The notes under the pieces: model-generated
Database searches by the model: none
Told to the model about the DNA's origin: nothing
What the model saw: the letters and a program-made list of their open reading frames with translations, nothing else
Shown here: positions 61,369-64,000 of the stretch, piece after piece
Layout of the letters: the number at the start of each line of letters is the position of its first letter
How positions within the stretch are numbered: the first letter of the stretch is position 1
Translations under genes and position numbers: made by a program
Source of the DNA: JBEVOS01 sp044226655
GTDB taxonomy: Bacteria > Pseudomonadota > Alphaproteobacteria > Caulobacterales > Aquidulcibacteraceae
DNA: 64,000 nucleotides
Assembly: GCA_044226655.1 (NCBI GenBank)
Contig: JBGAGO010000001.1
Location: 372,001 to 436,000, forward strand
Reading direction: 5' to 3'

Positions 61369-61589
61369 GGGCGAAAATACCTTTGTTTGGGATAGTTAGG
61401 CCAAATGGGCCAAACTAGGCTATAAAGTCCTATGAAGACGGCCAAGGACATGGCCGAATTTCCGGGCCGGGTCGAGGTCCCCGCCCCTTTCGCCGGCTTG
61501 GACAAGGCGCGCCGAGTCGGCCTAAGGGCTGTTTATCGGGGATTATAGGATTGTTAGGGCGTCTTAACCTAACTTAACCAAACAAAACG
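61369..61589. promoter_or_regulatory. Divergent control region of rph and the AAA ATPase
   Basis: This 221-bp region is clearly less GC-rich than its surroundings. Three tandem elements based on GGCCAAA (about 61400-61422) repeat at 9-bp spacing before TATAAA. Close to the ATPase start TTAACC occurs at 61564-61569 and 61574-61579, exactly 10 bp apart, with TTAGG...CCTAA around it. No Shine-Dalgarno precedes ATG 61590. Confidence 0.5.
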
Positions 61590-62783
61590 ATGCAGGCCAC
61601 CCACAACCCCTACAACCCCGGCGCCGGCGTCCCGCCGCGCGATCTGGCCGGCCGCGACGCGGTGATCGAAGCCGCACGAGTGGCGATCATCCGGGCCAAG
61701 GCCGGCAGGCCGGCCAAGAGCTCGATCATGCTGGGGCTGCGGGGCGTCGGCAAAACCGTGCTGCTGAACGAGTTCGAGGCCATCGCCGCCGATCAGGGCT
61801 GCCAGACGGCGCTGCTGGAAATCGACCCTTCGATCTCCCTGCCTCAACAGCTCGCGCCCTCGCTGCATCAAATCCTGCACCGCCTCGACCGCATGAAGAA
61901 GGCCGGCGCGGATTTGCAGAGGGCGTTCGGATCGCTGCGCTCCTTCGCGAGCATGTTTAAAGCCTCGCTCGGCGACATCGATTTCAGCTTCGTCGCGCCG
62001 CCGGCCACCGGCGATCTGGCGATCGATCTGACGGATCTGTTCGTCGCCATCGCCGACGCCGCGCGCAAACGCGACACCGCCATCATCCTGCTGATCGACG
62101 AAATCCAATATCTCTCGAAGACCGATCTCGGCGCGCTCATCATGGCGATGCACAAGGTCGCGCAACGCCAGCTGCCTTTGCTGCTGTTCGGCGGCGGCCT
62201 GCCGCAATTGGCCAAACTCGCGGGTGACGCCAAATCCTATGCCGAGCGGCTGTTCGACTATCCGCCCATCGGCCCGCTCGACGACGCGGGCGCGCGCAAA
62301 GCGCTGCTGGCGCCGGCGGCGCGCGAGGATGTCGCCTACACGCCGGACGCGCTCGATTTCGTCATCGAGCAAACCGGCCGCTATCCCTTCTTCATCCAGA
62401 TGTGGGGCGCGCAATGCTGGGAAGCGGCAGCGCGCTCTCCGATCACGCTGGAGGACGCACAGCGCGCCAGCGCCAACGCAATCGCCGCGCTGGATGAGGG
62501 CCTGTTCAAAGTCCGTCTCGCGCGGCTCACCGAACGCCAACAGGCCTATGCGCGCGCCATGGCCGAGTTCGGGCCCGAGCCGGTCAATTCCTCCAGCGTC
62601 GCCGAAGCGCTAAATCTCGCGCTGAGCCAGGCCGCGCCCATTCGCGATGAGCTGATCAAGAAAGGCATGGCCTACGCGCCGGAGCGCGGACTGATCGCGT
62701 TCACTGTGCCGAAATTCGATGAGTTTCTGCGGCGCGCAATGCCAAAGCCGCCCGCCAAACGCGCGCCGAAAAAGAGCGCCTAA
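61590..62783 (+). CDS. AAA/STAND-like P-loop ATPase of unknown function
   Basis: A 397-residue ATPase related to the AAA_16/Orc1-like group. Residues 20-30 read LAGRDAVIEAAR (box before the P-loop), Walker A is GLRGVGKTVLLNEF (residue 49), Walker B IILLIDEIQYLSK near 168, then FGGGLPQL (sensor-like) and a lid; the C-terminal 120 residues look like a winged helix (ERQQAYARAMAEFGPEPVNSSSVAEAL, IRDELIKKGMAYAPERGLIAFTVPKFDEFL) with a Lys/Pro-rich end. It lies between rph and hrcA, where hrcA usually follows rph, and converges on a NYN-domain gene. No known partner. Confidence 0.75.
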   Translation: MQATHNPYNPGAGVPPRDLAGRDAVIEAARVAIIRAKAGRPAKSSIMLGLRGVGKTVLLNEFEAIAADQGCQTALLEIDPSISLPQQLAPSLHQILHRLDRMKKAGADLQRAFGSLRSFASMFKASLGDIDFSFVAPPATGDLAIDLTDLFVAIADAARKRDTAIILLIDEIQYLSKTDLGALIMAMHKVAQRQLPLLLFGGGLPQLAKLAGDAKSYAERLFDYPPIGPLDDAGARKALLAPAAREDVAYTPDALDFVIEQTGRYPFFIQMWGAQCWEAAARSPITLEDAQRASANAIAALDEGLFKVRLARLTERQQAYARAMAEFGPEPVNSSSVAEALNLALSQAAPIRDELIKKGMAYAPERGLIAFTVPKFDEFLRRAMPKPPAKRAPKKSA

Positions 62784-63742
62784 GCCGGCTCCGGCCGCGC
62801 CTTCGACACCAGCACGGCGCCGCCGTCCGGATATTTGCGCAGGCTCAATTCGTTGGGCCGGCGGCGCACCATCTCGTTGATGAACGCGTAATAGCCGCCA
62901 GAGCCGAACCAGGCTTGCGGCCCCTGATCGGCGAAGCCCGGTATGGCCTGCATCACCCGCCGCACCGTGGCGCGGCTGAGCAGCGCGCCCGGGCTGGCCG
63001 AGGCTGTCTCCACGATGCGCGCAGCGCAGGCGTCGAGATCGAACACCGGCGCGCGTTTGCGGCGCTGCTGCGCGGGACGGCCCAATTGCGGCGCGCGCAC
63101 CATGCCCTGGCGCGGCGGCGCGACCACAACGGACGCGGCAGCCGGCGGCGAAGCCTGGCCCTCCCCTTCCGGCTGCTCGCGCTTGGGCGAGGGCCTGCGC
63201 CGCCATCCGAACAGCCCGCCCACCGGCGCCTCGTAATCGAGCGCGGCGCGCATGTCGGCGAGCGAGATCACGATGCTCGAATGTTCGCGATAGACCGCCG
63301 CCGACACGTTTTCCTCATTGCCCATCGTGACCACGTTCAGGCCCTTGGCCTGCAGCCGGTTCACGAGCGGCACGAAATCGGTGTCCATCGTGAGGATGAT
63401 CACCTCTTGGAGGTTTTTGTACTCGCCGAGCAGATCCATGGCGTCGAGCGTGATGACGATGTCGGCGGAGCTCTTCTTGAAATTGGTATGGCCACGGCAG
63501 GCGAAGGCGTCGAACCCCGCCTCTTCGAAGGCGCGGCGATGCAGATCGAAGCCGCCGTTCCAATAGACCCGCTTGGTCAGGAAGCGGCGCCGGCGGCCCA
63601 TATCGTCGAACGCGCCGCTTTCGAGCCAGGCGACCCAATGCGCGATGCGCTGCGCGAAATCGTCCCGCCCCCGGTTCTTGAGCGTGATGTGGACGTTGTC
63701 GAAGTCCACCAGCAGAGCGCTCCGGACGCGCGATGAAAACAA
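62780..63742 (-). CDS. NYN-domain putative ribonuclease with C-terminal OST-HTH-like domain
   Basis: A 320-residue protein. The N-terminal NYN (PIN-like) domain has the acidic residues in ALLVDFDNVHITL, SSADIVITLDAMDLL and ILTMDTDFVPLVNRL, so nuclease activity is plausible. A Pro/Arg/Gln-rich linker (190-240) leads to a C-terminal OST-HTH/LOTUS-like domain (VFDLDACAARIVETASASPGALLSRATVRRVMQAIPGFADQG, FGSGGYYAFINEM), an RNA-binding type. The TTG at 63742 has GGAGG 7 nt upstream, better than ATG 63769. It converges on the ATPase with interlocked stops. Confidence 0.85.
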   Translation of the reverse strand: MFSSRVRSALLVDFDNVHITLKNRGRDDFAQRIAHWVAWLESGAFDDMGRRRRFLTKRVYWNGGFDLHRRAFEEAGFDAFACRGHTNFKKSSADIVITLDAMDLLGEYKNLQEVIILTMDTDFVPLVNRLQAKGLNVVTMGNEENVSAAVYREHSSIVISLADMRAALDYEAPVGGLFGWRRRPSPKREQPEGEGQASPPAAASVVVAPPRQGMVRAPQLGRPAQQRRKRAPVFDLDACAARIVETASASPGALLSRATVRRVMQAIPGFADQGPQAWFGSGGYYAFINEMVRRRPNELSLRKYPDGGAVLVSKARPEPA

Positions 63743-63800
63743 ACTCTGTCCTCCGGGCCGCCACCTCATATATTGCGCCGCACATAGCCGTCTAGCACGC

Positions 63801-63828
63801 TTGCGTCACAGCGGGCGCACGCTACCTA
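63801..63828 (+). promoter_or_regulatory. Possible hrcA promoter
   Basis: TTGCGT (63801-63806) and TACCTA (63823-63828) are 16 bp apart, 10 bp before the hrcA start. No CIRCE inverted repeat is present in this interval. Confidence 0.3.
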
Positions 63829-63838
63829 GACCCCTCGC

Positions 63839-64000
63839 ATGGCGACGCCCGACCTCTCCACCCTCGATGCGCGCGCCCGGGAGATTTTCCGGGAAATCGT
63901 CGAGACCTATCTCGCGACAGGCGAGCCCGTGGGCTCGCGCACCCTGTCCAAGCTTGGGGCGCTCGCGCTGTCGCCGGCCTCGATCCGCAACACCATGGCC
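63839..64000 (+). CDS. hrcA: Heat-inducible transcription repressor HrcA, N-terminal part (3' end outside window)
   Basis: The first 54 residues are visible: LDARAREIFREIVETYLATGEPVGSRTLSKLGALALSPASIRNTMA, the HrcA winged helix. HrcA represses groESL and dnaK-type genes through CIRCE. The rest lies beyond the window; grpE is expected next. In many alphaproteobacteria hrcA is directly beside rph, here separated by the ATPase and NYN genes. Confidence 0.93.
   Translation, partial: MATPDLSTLDARAREIFREIVETYLATGEPVGSRTLSKLGALALSPASIRNTMA

Noticed and set aside
61432..61548. 38-codon ORF between rph and the ATPase gene
   Set aside because: No Shine-Dalgarno, no hydrophobic or family pattern; TATAAA directly before it looks like a promoter element.
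63770..63838. CIRCE element before hrcA
   Set aside because: No TTAGCACTC/GAGTGCTAA inverted repeat is present in the interval.
1..64000. CRISPR array, transposase, integrase or phage structural genes
   Set aside because: No regularly spaced repeats and no such protein family were seen on either strand.

Overview
The window is a GC-rich (about two thirds G+C by eye), gene-dense chromosomal segment of an alphaproteobacterium. Gene content and order point to the Caulobacterales / Hyphomonadaceae-like group: the runs mutS-glnD-murJ-trpS-usp-nfuA-tsaB-rimI-fur-miaB-phoH-ybeY-corC-lnt and rph-rdgB-hemW next to hrcA, a Fur without a C-terminal cysteine cluster, an UrcA protein, a large TonB-dependent receptor and NADP-malic enzyme beside mutS. 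The assignment rests on remembered synteny, not a database search. No rRNA, CRISPR, transposase or phage structural gene was seen. One tRNA is present, tRNA-Gly(GCC).

Layout. 1-1291: end of an ArnT-like glycosyltransferase and a VTT/TVP38 membrane protein. 1518-3517: a lower-GC accessory pair of unknown genes, tail to tail, beside tRNA-Gly. 3802-7288: an OhrR-like MarR regulator divergent from a secreted alpha/beta hydrolase, a DUF6065-like gene, a HigB/HigA-like toxin-antitoxin operon with an operator palindrome in its promoter, and a ProX-like prolyl-tRNA editing gene. 7332-9421: a protein-homeostasis run (CnoX-like thioredoxin, Lon-substrate-domain protein, Trm112-like, DUF971). 9430-9582: a compound palindromic repeat. 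9615-17116: UbiH-like monooxygenase, ammonium transporter, FtsK, and an unusual secreted ankyrin protein. 17123-21337: a 31-residue membrane peptide gene, a methyltransferase, an EF-hand lipoprotein, UrcA, LolA and XthA. 21677-27285: TonB receptor, CPBP protease coupled to an orphan response regulator, L,D-transpeptidase, a perfect palindrome, and malate dehydrogenase.

27362-43041 is almost entirely one strand (minus), with many 1-8 nt overlaps. It joins nitrogen sensing (GlnD), peptidoglycan lipid flipping (MurJ), Trp-tRNA charging, Fe-S carriage, tRNA modification (TsaB, MiaB), iron control (Fur), rRNA maturation (YbeY, PhoH), envelope proteins (CorC, Lnt) and an XRE regulator. 43202-55631 holds MutS with a coupled HAD hydrolase, a Bcr/CflA exporter, MaeB, AmpG, a hybrid histidine kinase and a YifB/ComM ATPase. 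55738-60071 is the YraP/DolP-YraN-RsmI/LpoA-HemW neighbourhood known from the E. coli yra locus. 60071-64000 is HemW-RdgB-Rph followed by an AAA ATPase and a NYN/OST-HTH gene placed between rph and the start of hrcA.

The most interesting accessory modules are the ATPase plus NYN pair at 61590-63742, the unknown pair at 1518-3517 (one member with weak PIN-like motifs), the TonB-C/DUF6438/ankyrin fusion at 15347-17116, and the OhrR-like regulator paired with a secreted hydrolase. Four convergent gene pairs interlock their stop codons in exactly four bases. None of these is shown here to be a new system; each finding states the test that would decide it.
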